From: Heliopora coerulea
Taxonomy: Eukaryota; Cnidaria; Anthozoa; Scleralcyonacea; Helioporidae
NCBI GenBank assembly: GCA_030142905.1
Contig: JASJOG010000196.1
Coordinates: 554,688 to 618,687 of the forward strand
Reading direction: 5' to 3'
Length of the DNA: 64,000 nucleotides
Position 1 is the stretch's first letter; every line of letters starts with the position of its first letter. A model generated the notes under the pieces. It made no database searches. It saw only the letters and a list, made by a program, of their open reading frames with translations, and was not told the DNA's origin. Below, in pieces: positions 1 through 11,478 of this stretch. The position numbers and the translations under genes are program-made.

Positions 1-81
1 GCAAGCCAGCTGTGAGTGAATGAAAGAAAACAAACTAACAGAAGATATTCTGTGCAGTTCTTTTGCAAGCTTATCTGAATC

Positions 82-240
82 TTACAGAATATCCATAAAG
101 CTTCTGATGGCATAAAAATCCTCTTGACGGTCTGCCTGACCGCTCTCAAAAACCTCTCTGAAAGTGTTTCCTGGTAAAATTGACCAAAGTGGCTGTTTTA
201 TCTGTTCCAAACTTGAAATCGCCCTCACAGTTAGTGCACC
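82..240 (-). CDS. possible last coding exon of an unknown gene
   Basis: Read on the minus strand, a pyrimidine-poor but AG-ended acceptor (attcag) lies just before position 240. It is followed by 52 codons in phase 0 that end in a TAA stop at 82-84. The translation has the composition of a globular protein C-terminus (it contains the stretches QPLWSILPGN and FREVFESGQADR) and does not look like repeat-derived sequence. I do not recognise the family. The rest of such a gene should lie upstream on the minus strand, between this exon and the I-Smad or inside it, and I could not find it. It could be a chance ORF. Confidence 0.3.
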   Translation of the reverse strand, partial: GALTVRAISSLEQIKQPLWSILPGNTFREVFESGQADRQEDFYAIRSFMDIL

Positions 241-2236
241 CTGAATCATTAGATATAATTTGTTCTTTGACACACGTTAAACAGCAATCTTTTGACTTAA
301 AGAAACCTAAATGAATTCCTCCTATTAATAACCCTTATACAAATATGACCTCCTGTTGTCTATTTCATATGGAAATGCTGTCTAGACTATTTAGTAATTT
401 GGCTTTTCATTTTCAGACATAAAATAAGCATTTTTTTTTCGGTCTAATATGTTTTTTGTGTTGAAATCACCCCGTTTTTCTGGTTTTCTGCCATTCTGCC
501 TTTTCTGAACGGCTAAAATAGAGATAAAATGCGTTGAAAGTTGATGAAAAATATCGTGGCAATTGTGTAAGGTACGCAGCTCACATGGTTTGAATCAGGA
601 AAGAACTGCTGGGTTGGAAAAAGAAAAACGCATTTCTTAATGGACTGCATTTTTCCCCACAACTAAAACGCTATCTTCTGAAATAAAACGAAACAATTGT
701 CAAAGCTTTCAATTTCGTCTCGCAGACTGTGGAACGCTATTGAAATTTATGAATTTTAATGACAGGGTGCATGCAATGTTATTTAAAGGTTAGAAAGGCC
801 ATGTGTCATAATTCCAGACATAATTGTTTATTTTGTAACGAGACATATAGATATTCAAATGATTTCACCTAAGGGGGGTAACAATTTACCCGTCTCAAAA
901 CATAACCCGTCAAAAATATTGATATGAAAAATCGTCTCCACGCTGGGCTGATGAATTAGTTGTGTGTGTCCTTTGAACTATTTCCATTTCTAATAAGTCT
1001 CGAACTAATCGCATTCAATGTCGATTTCAAAGTCAAAAGCCATCCTTTGTCTCTAAGCGTTGTTTCTTAAAGAACGACAATGCATTAATTCTGCATTGCG
1101 AGAAGCTGCAATATTTACAGCGCCATAAAAACAAGATAAGCCAACGAAAGCTTTCATGTAATTTCATTAACTGACTTCTCATAAATTTTAAAACCACAGC
1201 AATCTCAGAAGCAGTTTCGTGCGACGGGCAAAGCGTTGTAGTTGAAGAATACAGACAGCAGCAAAACGTGATAATTTGTCTTAAGCTTCCACTCGTCGCT
1301 TTGGTCAACAAGCTAAGATTTCGCTTGTTTGTGTTGTCTCGTTTTTTCCCCCACCGTACAAAGGAATTAACGAATTCTTCATCAATTTGACAAAGAAACA
1401 TAGCCCCTTGCAGCTTCAGGCTGAAACAGCTTTTAAGTCTGTTGGTTTTACAAACACAGACAACTAAAATCTACCGATTTAATGAAAACCTTGCCATCAG
1501 TTGACATAGCCAGATGTTCGGCGCAAATTTAATGTATGTTTTGAATTTGCGTGGTCAACGCGGTGTCTGCTTTTTTCAGACACAAACCAAAATAACTTAA
1601 GGCCAACAAAAGCGGTTTTTACCCACTTCAACGAAGAACACTTGATTTCCGTCTCAAAAAAGAAGGGGAAAAAAAAAAGCATAAACACTAGAAAACTGTC
1701 ATCGAGAAACTACCAACAATTCACATTTCATATTCATATATCCTTTATTACAATTATTATCCTTATCAATATCATACAGTCATCTACATATGCTGTAAGC
1801 ATTTCTGTAATCGTCCAGACACGCTGCCCCTTGGTCACATAAAGTTTAACCAAGATAACCGAATTTAAAGCGAAATCATGTTTGTAATTAAGCACAAAAG
1901 GCTTTCCTTCTCGAATCCCAGTTGGGTTACTGGTCTCCACGAGTCTAAAACGGCTTAAATATCCTTGCATTTCAGGTCTCATGACATTTCGTGACCGGTC
2001 AGCAATTTCTAATATTGCCTAATGACGTAAAGGGAAAGTAGTTCAGACGATTACGGAAACGAAGCCTTTAACGAATGACATTTGAAACACAACTTACTTG
2101 ACTGTAAATAGCTGTCGGAGAGGAGAAGAAGCAAAGTAGCTTTCTTTACTCAAGGATAGCTTACTTCCAAATAGCCTGCAGGCAAGAAAGGCAACCCACT
2201 TTCCTTAACTCAAACTCAACAATAGGCATTTACGAC
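241..2236. other. no gene recognised; downstream flank of the I-Smad gene
   Basis: Only short ORFs with no domain signature occur here, up to 122 codons. A GTCTAGAC palindrome lies at 380-387. The 3' UTR of the I-Smad gene should occupy the right part, but no clear poly(A) signal stands out. Confidence 0.5.
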
Positions 2237-4015
2237 TCAGGTTTCTGGCAAAAAAAAGAACATTTCAATCCAGCATGGGCAGTTTGTGATGTACTGTCTT
2301 TTATAACCACGTCCAAATCCTTTCACAAAGCTTACTCGCAAGGAATGCGGACCATTTCGTCGTTTGTTGACGTTTCTCGAGTCAGTATTGCAGTCAAATA
2401 CCTTGCGACCATAACCACTGGCTAACTTCTCGACTATCGGCGTTCTGCTATTACGCTGTCTTTGTAAAACTTCGCCGTTAATAAATACGGGTGACGAACT
2501 TCTGTTGTGAATCCAAATATCACCATCTTCTAGACTTATTTTTACACCGTCTCCAATGTTTTTGAATACAACTTTAGTTGGTTCATTCATTTCATGAGTT
2601 CGCTTTAGTTCGTTAAGGCAAAAGCCTCCTCTGTCGCCTTTAGGAAGACTTTCATAAATGTTTATAGTTCTGTCGTAACCATGAAACATTGTACCAACTC
2701 TTACATTTCCCTCCCAGTAAGCAAGTTTAACCCACGGTGATTTACCGAGTCGTGAACAGCTTGTATCTGCAAAGGAACACCACAGAATTAGTCACAAAAG
2801 ATACAAGAGTGAACACGCAACTAAATAAGGCAGGTTATGAACGGTTTCCCGAGTGCAAACAATGTAATTGAAAGCAAGATAGTGGACCTGTCATGTCTAG
2901 CATTTGTCCCACTATACGTACACAACACCCCAAGATAGCCGCAGGAAAGCGTACCTTACAACGAAAATAACCCCGCTAGCCAAAGCATTCAACTAACCGA
3001 CCTTTTTTTTCCTGAACCTTAGACTTCACGTCAAAAACCTTTTCTAAGAAGAATTCAGACAAGGTGTTGCCAAACTCAGACAAATCCGGTTGATGTTGCG
3101 TTTCACTTAAAAATGTCTGCATTTATTTCGGAAATGCTTTCGATAATCGTCGGGCAAAGAAGATCAACATAAAAATCGGTTAATGTCTAACTTACCCAAT
3201 GGAAGCGCTTGCTCGCTCTCACTTTCTTCATCTTTGCTCGTAAAGGAAAAGCCTGAAAAGCGAAATCGAAAAAATACCATCAGAAGATGCTCATAACAAA
3301 GGGAAGGGTGAACAAGGTGCTTGTTGTTTCAGACGAACTCCTTATGTTCACAATATCAGTCGGTTCGTCAGCGAAGGCGAATGCAAATGCGAACTTTATT
3401 GCTTCCGTTCGAAAATAGCTCCTACAATTGTGTGTACTGAACTGACCTGAGTCTTCGGAGTCCATCTCTTTACTCCCTTGAAGATTTCTGTACGGAATAT
3501 CTAGAGAGGAGAGCACAGAAAAGGTTTAATTCCCATATCGAAATTCAGCGCTGAAATACAATGCGCTCTGGGGCCCGCTCTGTGGTTTTCGTGAACTGAT
3601 TTTTACCTCGCTTTCCTATTCGGGAGAGGTGAAATGGATTGACACACATACATTCGCCCATCAATCGGTTTTCGCAAGCGCACTGAATATGTCTCAGTTC
3701 GTGATTCTCTTTCAAGTCAGGCCAGCGCCAGACTCTAGCCAATAAATAGCGCTGTCGTTGTATGCTTGACCTAGTATCTTTGTACAAGATACTCGACGAT
3801 GAAGAAGTTGCGTTGAAACACAATCTTGCCGCCGCTTCTCGTTCCGTGACAATCTTCAACAAGTGGACCAGCGAATTCACGTCCAGTCCTGCAAGGAAGC
3901 TATGAACTGCCTCTTTCAAGATTCCGAAAGTTTTCTCTGACACTTGATCGCCGATGCTAATCTCCCTCGATTTCCAGATTTTGTGAACAAGATACCTTCG
4001 GTGTAGATGAAACAT
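2237..4015 (-). CDS. inhibitory Smad (Smad6/7 type), complete, four exons
   Basis: This is an intracellular antagonist of TGF-beta/BMP signalling that competes with R-Smads at type I receptors. Exons run 4015-3607, 3500-3447, 3252-3196 and 2766-2237. All have GT/AG borders, all join in phase 1, and together they encode 349 residues. The start MFHLHRRYLVHKIWKSR matches the usual Smad6/7 N-terminus. MH1 covers about residues 30-133, with VWRWPDLKENHELRHIQC and zinc ligands near C66, C112/C114, C124 and H129. MH2 covers about 185-349, with the I-Smad signature NRSSSPVFING and an L3 loop SFVKGFGRGYKRQ. It ends after CPCWIEM without an SSxS tail, as I-Smads do. The linker (137-184) is short, rich in Ser and acidic residues, and lacks PPxY. 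The gene lies downstream of the Smad2/3 gene in the same orientation. Assignment to Smad6 or Smad7 alone is not possible. Confidence 0.93.
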
Positions 4016-4109
4016 GAACGTTTATATGTTATTTCGGTACTTCTCTTCGGCTCTTCAAACAATAAACCACGTTCTACGTGCAAGCTACCAGCACCCTAAC
4101 CACCCAATT

Positions 4110-4254
4110 GTCTAGACTTATCGTTTTAAAATGAAAGCCTGTTTTCTCTTATCCTCGCTACCTCTGGTACTGCCCACTGACAAGGAATATTTTAAATCCG
4201 ACTCCTTTGATTGGCTGTTTCCGCCCACGTGACTGTCTAGACGAGTCGGCGGGG
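4110..4254 (-). promoter_or_regulatory. candidate Smad-responsive promoter of the I-Smad gene
   Basis: Upstream of the I-Smad start codon at 4015 there are perfect palindromic Smad-binding elements GTCTAGAC at 4110-4117 and 4235-4242. The second is preceded by a CACGTG E-box at 4226-4231 with a spacer of exactly three bases (ACT). Beside these are an inverted CCAAT box (ATTGG, 4210-4214), CCGCCC at 4221-4226 and CGGCGGGG at 4247-4254, all on the plus strand as numbered. GTCTAGAC is the known optimal Smad3/4 site and is the element of vertebrate SMAD7 autoinduction. Its function here is inferred. The transcription start is not mapped. Confidence 0.7.
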
Positions 4255-6546
4255 TTCCAAGTTTATTTGAATAACATTGAGACGCAAACACGTTTGGCGT
4301 ATCGGGCGCGGATTGGTCGAAACCTTTGCGCGTGTAGATAACAAGGCTGTAATCTTATCCTTTGGTGTGTAATGTCCTTTCCAACTTTTATGCAGGAATC
4401 TTTCGACTTTGCGGGGTTTTTTCCCTTCGAATTCATATGCTGACGTATCGTTCCTGTTGAAGTTTAAAGGTGCCAGTGATTATTATTTTCCTGTTTGAAA
4501 AGACTTAATTCCTTCTTTAGCAGATTATGTGTTGTCCTTTAAGCGAAATGCCGTCGCGACTTAACAGATTAAATTGCTCTCAAAATAAAGTCGAGATGCG
4601 ACCTCCACGAATAATGAATGAGCAATCATTATGCTACTCCGCTGAAAATTGGCCCATTCTAAGTGAATGGTTTGGAAATAAGCCGCTCTTGAAAGTGACC
4701 TTATTAAGATGAACGTGCGCCGATCTCGGCAAATAATGAAAACAGGAATAAAAGATTATCGTTTCATGTCGAACTTCGGGGGAAGTGCATCTCCACATAC
4801 TCGGCAAATGTCGTGTTTTTTTCGCTGAGGAATATTTATACTGATCTTTCGGGTATTCTTTTTTTCGGCGAGGAATTTTTCTTCAGAGTTTTCTAAAGAA
4901 CTTCTCGACCGCCAGTGAAGCTTTTCAATTTCATTTTATATCTTGTTGCACTGTGTTGTGGAGGTGGAAGAGGAGGCGAAAAGAAAGGGCAATCTTGGTC
5001 GGAAGCAGTCACTTGAGACGAGACGACGTACTTCAACATCTTTCAACACGGCTGTACTAATATCAACACCTCAGCTAACAGATGCTACATCCGTTCAGAA
5101 TATCAAATCTCGTAAGCTGTAGGTGATCAAACTAGAAATAACTTTATTCCACCTACCTGCAAGAAATTCGTCTTTAGTGGTTTGTTTGACTGTTCGAAGA
5201 AGTAACGCGTCGATTTACTTTGCTCTTGTCCTCCGCCCGGACGCAGTTTTTTGCATCAAGCGTACGTGGATGCTGGAAACTTAGTTCCGTGCTAACCTTG
5301 GCAGTATGTGACCTAGCGCGGTGACTCGTCAGACACAACACTCCTTATGATTATACAATATTCATTTTCGTAACCTGTCCTTATGTTGTCTCTAGTTTAA
5401 ACAACAGGTGATGCCGACCTTCGCTTCACTCCTACTAATTGAACTGCAACGTCATGTCTGAAAAGACCTCTGAACAAGTGCACACCCAGAACGACGGATT
5501 TTTTCCCACACCAATTGGAAGATCGCGGACTTTATTTTCAAGACGCCTGTCAATAATTGCGCTTCAAAAATTTTTCTTTAAGCGGTCAATAAACAATGCG
5601 CTTTCGAGTTTGAGTGTTTCTTCAGAATCGGTATTTAAAATTATGTAAATTATATATTGCAAACGCAAGTTCGATCATCAGAGATGATTTTGCGTATCCG
5701 CCTCCTTTTCACTGTTTATACAAGACGTCCTTAGTGTAGCCAGATTCATTATTCACGTATTGAAAACCTTGGCCGAAGCAGACTTTTACCGATCTTCTTA
5801 AGAAATATTATCAGCGCTGATCAGCGAGGCAACTTGGTTAAAATCCTGCACGCAAACCCGATCATAGAAGACGATTCCCAAGATGTCGCTTGTCTGGGAA
5901 AGACAAGTGAAAAATAAACTTCTGAAAAAATGTTATAATGTGTAGCAACAGTTCATGTCGGTTAACTTTATTTCGTCCCTGGTGTTTTACTGTGGAATGC
6001 GGCTTCAAGACAATAAAGCATCAAGTGTTAAAAGAGGGATCATCAAGAATGTGTCATTAATGGCTTGTGTAATCTCTAAAGCCTGGTTCAAACCTGTCGT
6101 AAGGATCGCCGACCGTCAAAAATGGTTGCTCTTCCCGATTTTTACGATCCTTGGCATGGCCATGTTTGCATGGGCTGGAAGACCAACCCACTGACCAAGA
6201 TTTTACGTTATTTGGCGAGAAAACGCAAAGGTCATGGCTGATAAAGATCAAGGACGTCATCAAACAACTCCCACTGCACCAGACAAGCGCATCTCATGTT
6301 CTCGGTTGTCCTTAAAAGCCTGCCCCCACCGTCAGTAATAAGCTGAGACGAATCTTTGGAACATATCACTTCTGTTTTTTCTATCATGTCATCAGCCATG
6401 TGGAACGGTCTGTCGTGCTACTTGAAACGTATTCACACTTGCCGCGAAAATCCCTGATGATGAGCGAAGGTAAAAATTCCCGATTCTTCGGATTTTTGCA
6501 ATTTTAAAGCAACCACAAGAAAATTGATTTTTTTTTTCAAATCGCT
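4255..6546. other. intergenic, no gene recognised
   Basis: This stretch has short ORFs only. At 6077-6117 a TAA followed by AGCCTGGTTC and a related stretch resembles the end of the Harbinger-type MITE at 13501-14166. Its partner end was not located. Confidence 0.45.
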
Positions 6547-7560
6547 ATGCCCCAACTCTCTACTCACCGATCAGGAGCAGGAAAAGACCACTTAGCTAAC
6601 ACTTCGTTGTCAAGCACAACCAATTCCTGGTTTCATAACATAGACTCGGGACTCTTAGATGGAGTCCTACTCTTTGACTTCAGAAAACCATTTGAGACTG
6701 TCAATCACATTGTCGTAATTAAAGGGTTATTTTTGAATGGTATTTAGGCGTGTGTGACTGACTTGGTTTACCACGTACTTCAGCAAGTCAAGAAAAGTTT
6801 CCACACCTGTTTAAAGGGTCATTCCCTTCGGTTCGAAGTTTCACACTGTTATCTTCATACTATATATAAATAAAATTCTTAATTCTTTCGAAAAACCGAG
6901 CTTCTTATTGTATGCAAATGAGGCGAACCTTAAGAGTTATCAGCTACCAACACTAAGTGTGAATCAAATGTGTTACAAGACAACTGTATCATATCAAAAA
7001 TTGAAAAGTCACAACTGTTCCACGAATTTTTAGTCGTATTGAAAAAATTAAACGAGTACCTACCAGGAAACTCCTTCGAGTTGTCATCATCCGAAAGCTA
7101 AGTTATAATGCTTCAATTGGCGACATTAATAGAAAAGTGTCAAGAGAGTATTAGACTCGATCAAATAATTTGTACCACTTTTGTCGATAGATTCGTTGAA
7201 ATACATTTGTAAACGATTCTTCCCCTTTTCTGATTGAGTAATGGCTCGAGGAAACTGTTGTAAAATTCTTAGGAAAAGTGAAGAAACTGCAAAGACAGGC
7301 AGCCAGAAGAGCAACTGGAGAAAATCTGGAAATATCTAAAGTTATACTATCCGGACTAGGATCGAAACCTCTTTGATTACGAAAGGAAAATGCAAACCGT
7401 TTTCCACATTACAAGCGTCCTTTATAAAGAACTGATCTGACTGAAAACGTTTACTTTGGCGTATGGAAAGAGATGCTACTGTAGGTCCCACATTGAATAC
7501 GATTAAACCGTCTGCCAAGACAAAATACCCTCCTATTTGAGAAAGTGAGCGTGCAGTAGT
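6547..7560 (+). pseudogene. degenerate LINE (non-LTR) reverse transcriptase fragment
   Basis: Around 6655-6715 the plus strand encodes DGVLLFDFRKPFETVNH, a decayed form of the catalytic block A of CR1/L2/jockey-type reverse transcriptases (consensus ...LD..KAFDTVNH). In other frames follow a YIN/YANE-like stretch near 6860-6930 (the YADD region) and LQRQAARRATGENLE near 7270-7320, a typical C-terminal LINE segment. Several frameshifts and stops separate these pieces, so the copy is long dead. The 5' end and tail are not defined. Assignment to a precise clade is not possible. Confidence 0.6.
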
Positions 7561-7668
7561 AGCTTATGAATGTATTGAAATTTTATGGTTGTACATTTCA
7601 CGACTCAGCTTAATCTTCCTACATTATATGTAACGTTAAATGAGCTTTTCAAACTTCTGTTTTGATGG

Positions 7669-7691
7669 TATATATATATATATATATATAT
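7669..7691. repeat. (TA)n microsatellite
   Basis: An alternating TA run on the left flank of the hairpin at 7761-7864. A second CA/TA run lies on its right at about 7872-7902. Confidence 0.9.
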
Positions 7692-7754
7692 ACGTGAACG
7701 TTTAAGTTTACGAAATACAAAGAGGGCTCAATAGCGCACAGAAAGAGCAAATAG

Positions 7755-7870
7755 AATTATATCGCTTACCTCAAAAAGTCACTACAGCCTGTTTCATCTT
7801 GAGAAAGATGAAAGATTCTTTCTCAAGATGAAACAGGCTGTAGTGACTTTTTGAGGTAAGCGATGTAATT
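7755..7870. repeat. near-perfect long hairpin
   Basis: Arms 7761-7808 and 7817-7864 are exact reverse complements (48 of 48) with an 8-base loop. Five further outer bases pair after one mismatch. The arms contain the words AAACAGGCTGTAGTGAC and GAGGTAAGCGAT. It is flanked on both sides by TA or CA microsatellites, which suggests a mobile or foldback unit inserted in simple repeat DNA. Confidence 0.9.
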
Positions 7871-7903
<33 letters not shown>

Positions 7904-7904
7904 G

Positions 7905-9030
7905 TTAAAAGACTGGAACTTTGCAAGAGCCACCTTTCTTTATTAATATTTCACAATCCCATTGTTTTGTGGTTGGTAAAGTGGTGTATAAAGTCTTATA
8001 TATAGTTAACAAAATGCCGTACAAAGATGTATATATGTTAGAACACTGTTGTATGGTTGATATAGTAGCGTATGAAGATTATTAAATGAAATAAAAATAA
8101 AAGAATAAATAAACATTAGTGAATGAATGAATTGCGCACGTCTACACGAGGTCGAACAAATGTGAATTCGTGTCGTTCTTAACTTACTCGCGTCGATAGT
8201 TTAAGGGTTACGAGGTTGCGACATAAGGGAAGATATGTAGCTATCGTAGCAGATGTCTGCGCACTATAACGAAAATGAGCGAAAGTACGATCATACCTAT
8301 TGGATTTTGGGAAAAATCACTGCTTGCTATGGACAAAATATCGAATATTCTCTGTTTAGTTAACTTCGCAATTTCAAAGTATTATGTGAAAAGGACACTT
8401 GGGTCAATGAGGGGCCCATACCATCCCTTTGAACTACAAGATAGCTCTCTCTGTGTTAGGACTCATCACTTTGTTTTCACATTTATTACTTCTGTTGTGG
8501 TGTTCGTGTGGTGTTGCATGCACTTGTCTGTTTTAGACGTCTTCTCTCAACATATGAAGTGATCCTGTCTTACCACATACGTCTTACCTCATTATCCTAT
8601 ATTACCACCTACGTAAGGGGATTTAATTCTATGTCCGACGTAAAGGAAGTGGCTCAAGTTCTTTTTATTGGAAGCATTTTTGTTGGTTTACATGCAGTCA
8701 CCTCAGCTTACATGGCAGTTTGATTTTGCCTTTAAGTGGATTTTGAGATAAACTGATTGACCTGCGGGATGTGTGCTCAGTTAAATTTTCAGTTTCACAA
8801 AGGAGTCGGCAGTTTTTAAAAAGTTTATTCATGCCACTGTAGGAACTGTTGGATGTATGATGCTCTTATTGTCTAACCATCCTCTTATAACTGTACGTTG
8901 CACTAGAAATGTCCTACATTCGGCGAGAAGACTATGAAGAGTTTCTTAAGCTTTTAAACGAATATTTTAAAATAATTTTTAGTTTTATATTATATTTTAT
9001 ATATATATACATAAATATAACCTTCGCTCC
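7905..9030. other. no gene recognised
   Basis: Two short ORFs (8275-8562 and 8508-8723) have no recognisable domain and AT-driven composition. There are short TATA-type repeats at 9000-9015. Confidence 0.4.
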
Positions 9031-9035
9031 CCATC

Positions 9036-9114
9036 TGAGTCAATGTAGCTCGATGGTTAGAGCATCTCATCGGCGATCAGAAAGTTACGGGCTCGATTCC
9101 CGGTTAGGGTCTCA
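9036..9114 (+). repeat. tRNA-derived SINE head, family 1
   Basis: A tRNA-like 79-mer has an A box (TAGCTCGATGG) and a B box (GGCTCGATTCC). The ends can pair as an acceptor stem (TGAGTC with GGTCTCA, imperfectly). The body goes on to about 9150 with TTTTTCTGACTAGAATAGCTTG, which matches the tails of the copies at 55131-55610. The acceptor-stem mismatches and the repeat nature argue against a functional tRNA gene. Confidence 0.75.
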
Positions 9115-9161
9115 AAAAGTTTTTCTGACTAGAATAGCTTGAAAGCATGCGCATAAAATCA

Positions 9162-9162
<1 letters not shown>

Positions 9163-9232
<70 letters not shown>

Positions 9233-9235
9233 TTT
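9163..9235. repeat. (TA)n(TG)n microsatellite
   Basis: A long alternating TA run passes into TG repeats directly downstream of the SINE copy, compatible with an expanded SINE tail. Confidence 0.9.
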
Positions 9236-10300
9236 TAATTATTTTGATTAGATATAGATATATATATAGACGACACATGTTGATAGCAGTGTTTTAATAC
9301 CCTGAAATGTTTTACTCTTTGTAAATATTCGTAAGTTAATAAGTAAATAAATGAATACAAGGCACGTATTGACTTGATGGAGAGCTTGGGGAGCCATCAA
9401 AATTTGAATGAATCACATTTCAGACCGTGTCAGTATTTCTTACGTAATGACTGGCACGCATGTTGTTCAGTTGGAACAACTGGTACATGACTTGAATGTA
9501 GTGTCGTAGACAGGGTCCGACCTTGAGGGGAGAAGAGGGGCGGCAGTTCTTACTGAAATGTATTGAACCCCCTGAAAAATTAATTTTATCATAGAATCTT
9601 TGAATTACTTAATCATATGTGGTAAAGGATCCACTCGTTTTCCACAATATTTAAAGGAGAATGAACTGAAAATTTATCTCATGTTGGTGAATAGTCTTTT
9701 TTCGCAACCAGGTGAATACAAATCAGAGGCAAATTTTGATTTGCGTTTTCGCTCTGCCTATTATGGTATTGAGCGCTCCATATATTCATGCCATGCCTGT
9801 GACACTTTTGTCACATTTACTCGGTTTATATATATAGATATATATATTGACCGAGCGAAGCCGAATCCGTGCGTAAGCCGAATCCAATAATTGTTTTATT
9901 ATTCATTCAAAACAGCGATAGATGCAAGAAAAGATTTACAGTAAAAAGGACTCGTGCGATTAACTTTGCAAACTGCTGCAGGCCATTTTTGCATGTTTGG
10001 ACGGCTCCGTCGAGTAATTCACGATATTCGGCGGAAATGATGTCACGGCTTCCGGACATTGAAAATTAGCTGGTGAATGTCGACCAATAAGAAAGAAGAG
10101 TGAAGTTTGAATGTATAATAATAGTTATTATTAGTTAATGATTATAAGTTAACAATTGGACTGAATGTTAACTCACCTGACCATGCTAAATGATCATCAT
10201 CCCTCTCGCCATAAGATTTTCTCTAGGATGGCCTTGGAGACTGCTGGGGGAGACAAGCTCCTCTTCTTACCCCCCTTGGCTACGCCACTGTATGAGTTAA
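9236..10300. other. no gene recognised
   Basis: This stretch is AT-rich with short ORFs and no domain. Small TATATAGATATA-type repeats lie near 9828-9850. Confidence 0.4.
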
Positions 10301-10309
10301 GCAAATGAT

Positions 10310-10740
10310 CCCTCCTCATCCCCACTTTTCTTCTTTATCATCTACCTCTCCACGTTTTCCCATCTTTGCTCTTTCCCGACTCTTTTTCCTCTCTCTTCTT
10401 CTCAGACCAAGTAATACTTCATGATATGAAAATAAAGCAAATCACTACCGATCATCTTCTCTCCCCTCTTCTTGCCACATATTCCAATTTTCTTCTTCTC
10501 TTTCCTTCTGTTGTGATCTTCTTTCTCCTTCCTCTTCCTTCTCTTGCATCTTATCTTTTCATCCTCTTCCCGATTTTTCTACTCGTTCCCTTTTGCCCTC
10601 ATCCATTGCACACGTCTTTCTACTTTTCTTCCTTCTACCTTCTTCCTCCTCCTCATGTGCCCTCTTCCTTCTCGTTCCTTCCTCTCTTCCCCTCTTTACT
10701 CTTCCAAACTCTCCATACTCTTTTTCCCAGTGATAAATAC
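10310..10740 (+). repeat. polypyrimidine (CT-rich) tract
   Basis: About 430 bases of almost uninterrupted C/T on the plus strand, without a fixed unit. The 145-codon ORF over it is a by-product of the low-complexity composition. A smaller similar tract is at 17690-17870. Confidence 0.85.
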
Positions 10741-11279
10741 CTGGGAACACTCATCCCGAGGTGGGTATGGCCTATGGTTCTTGACAACAAAGTATCACTT
10801 TAAGTCCTTACATCAACCTTCGCCCAAAAGTGTAATCCTAATATGTTAACCACGGCTAGCTGGCTACCTGCTGAAAAAAAAGACCACTCAACCTTCTTAG
10901 TTGTTACATATCCTTTTTTCTTTTATTTTGCAACGTTTCATTTTACTTTTATTTTTTCTAGGTCAGTCCTTCCGTTAAAGAATGTATCAGCGTAAACATT
11001 TTCAATGTTGTCCGCATGGGGAGTCTTTTATTATTTCAACCGACAACGTGGATGGTTAAGAGGGTAACCTGACGGTCACTGGTTACACGCTCTAAATGCT
11101 CAGCCCAGAAGGTGAGTGATGGTGAAATGATGATATTTGTGTACGACATTTAACTTTCTAATAACCAGTGAGAATCCTTAATTATTGAACAAGACTTACA
11201 TGCTGACTCAAGGTCACACTTGTTAACCACCCGCTAACTTCTTATAATCATGGAGACACAATAGCCATTGAACCACATT

Positions 11280-11478
11280 GAATGAGGTGGTGGATTCTGG
11301 TGGCGGAGGGAGGAAATGGAGTGAGGCGGTGGAATGATGTGGTAGAGTAAGGAGGTGGAGTGAGACGGAGGAATGAGGTGGTGAAGTGAGGAATTTAAAT
11401 GCAGCGGTGGAGTGAGTAGAGTAAGGAGGTGGAGTGAGACGGAGGAATGAGGTGGAGTGAGACGGAGGAATGAGGTTC
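11280..11478. repeat. GA-rich minisatellite
   Basis: Imperfect repeats of a unit containing GGAGGTGGAGTGAGACGG and GAATGAGGTGG. At least five partial copies are visible, with short and long unit variants. Confidence 0.75.

Noticed and set aside
8275..8723. Two overlapping plus-strand ORFs with hydrophobic stretches
   Set aside because: AT-rich composition, no homologous pattern, no promoter or splice context.
10366..10849. 145- and 101-codon ORFs in two frames
   Set aside because: Product of the CT-rich tract; all frames without purine stops stay open.
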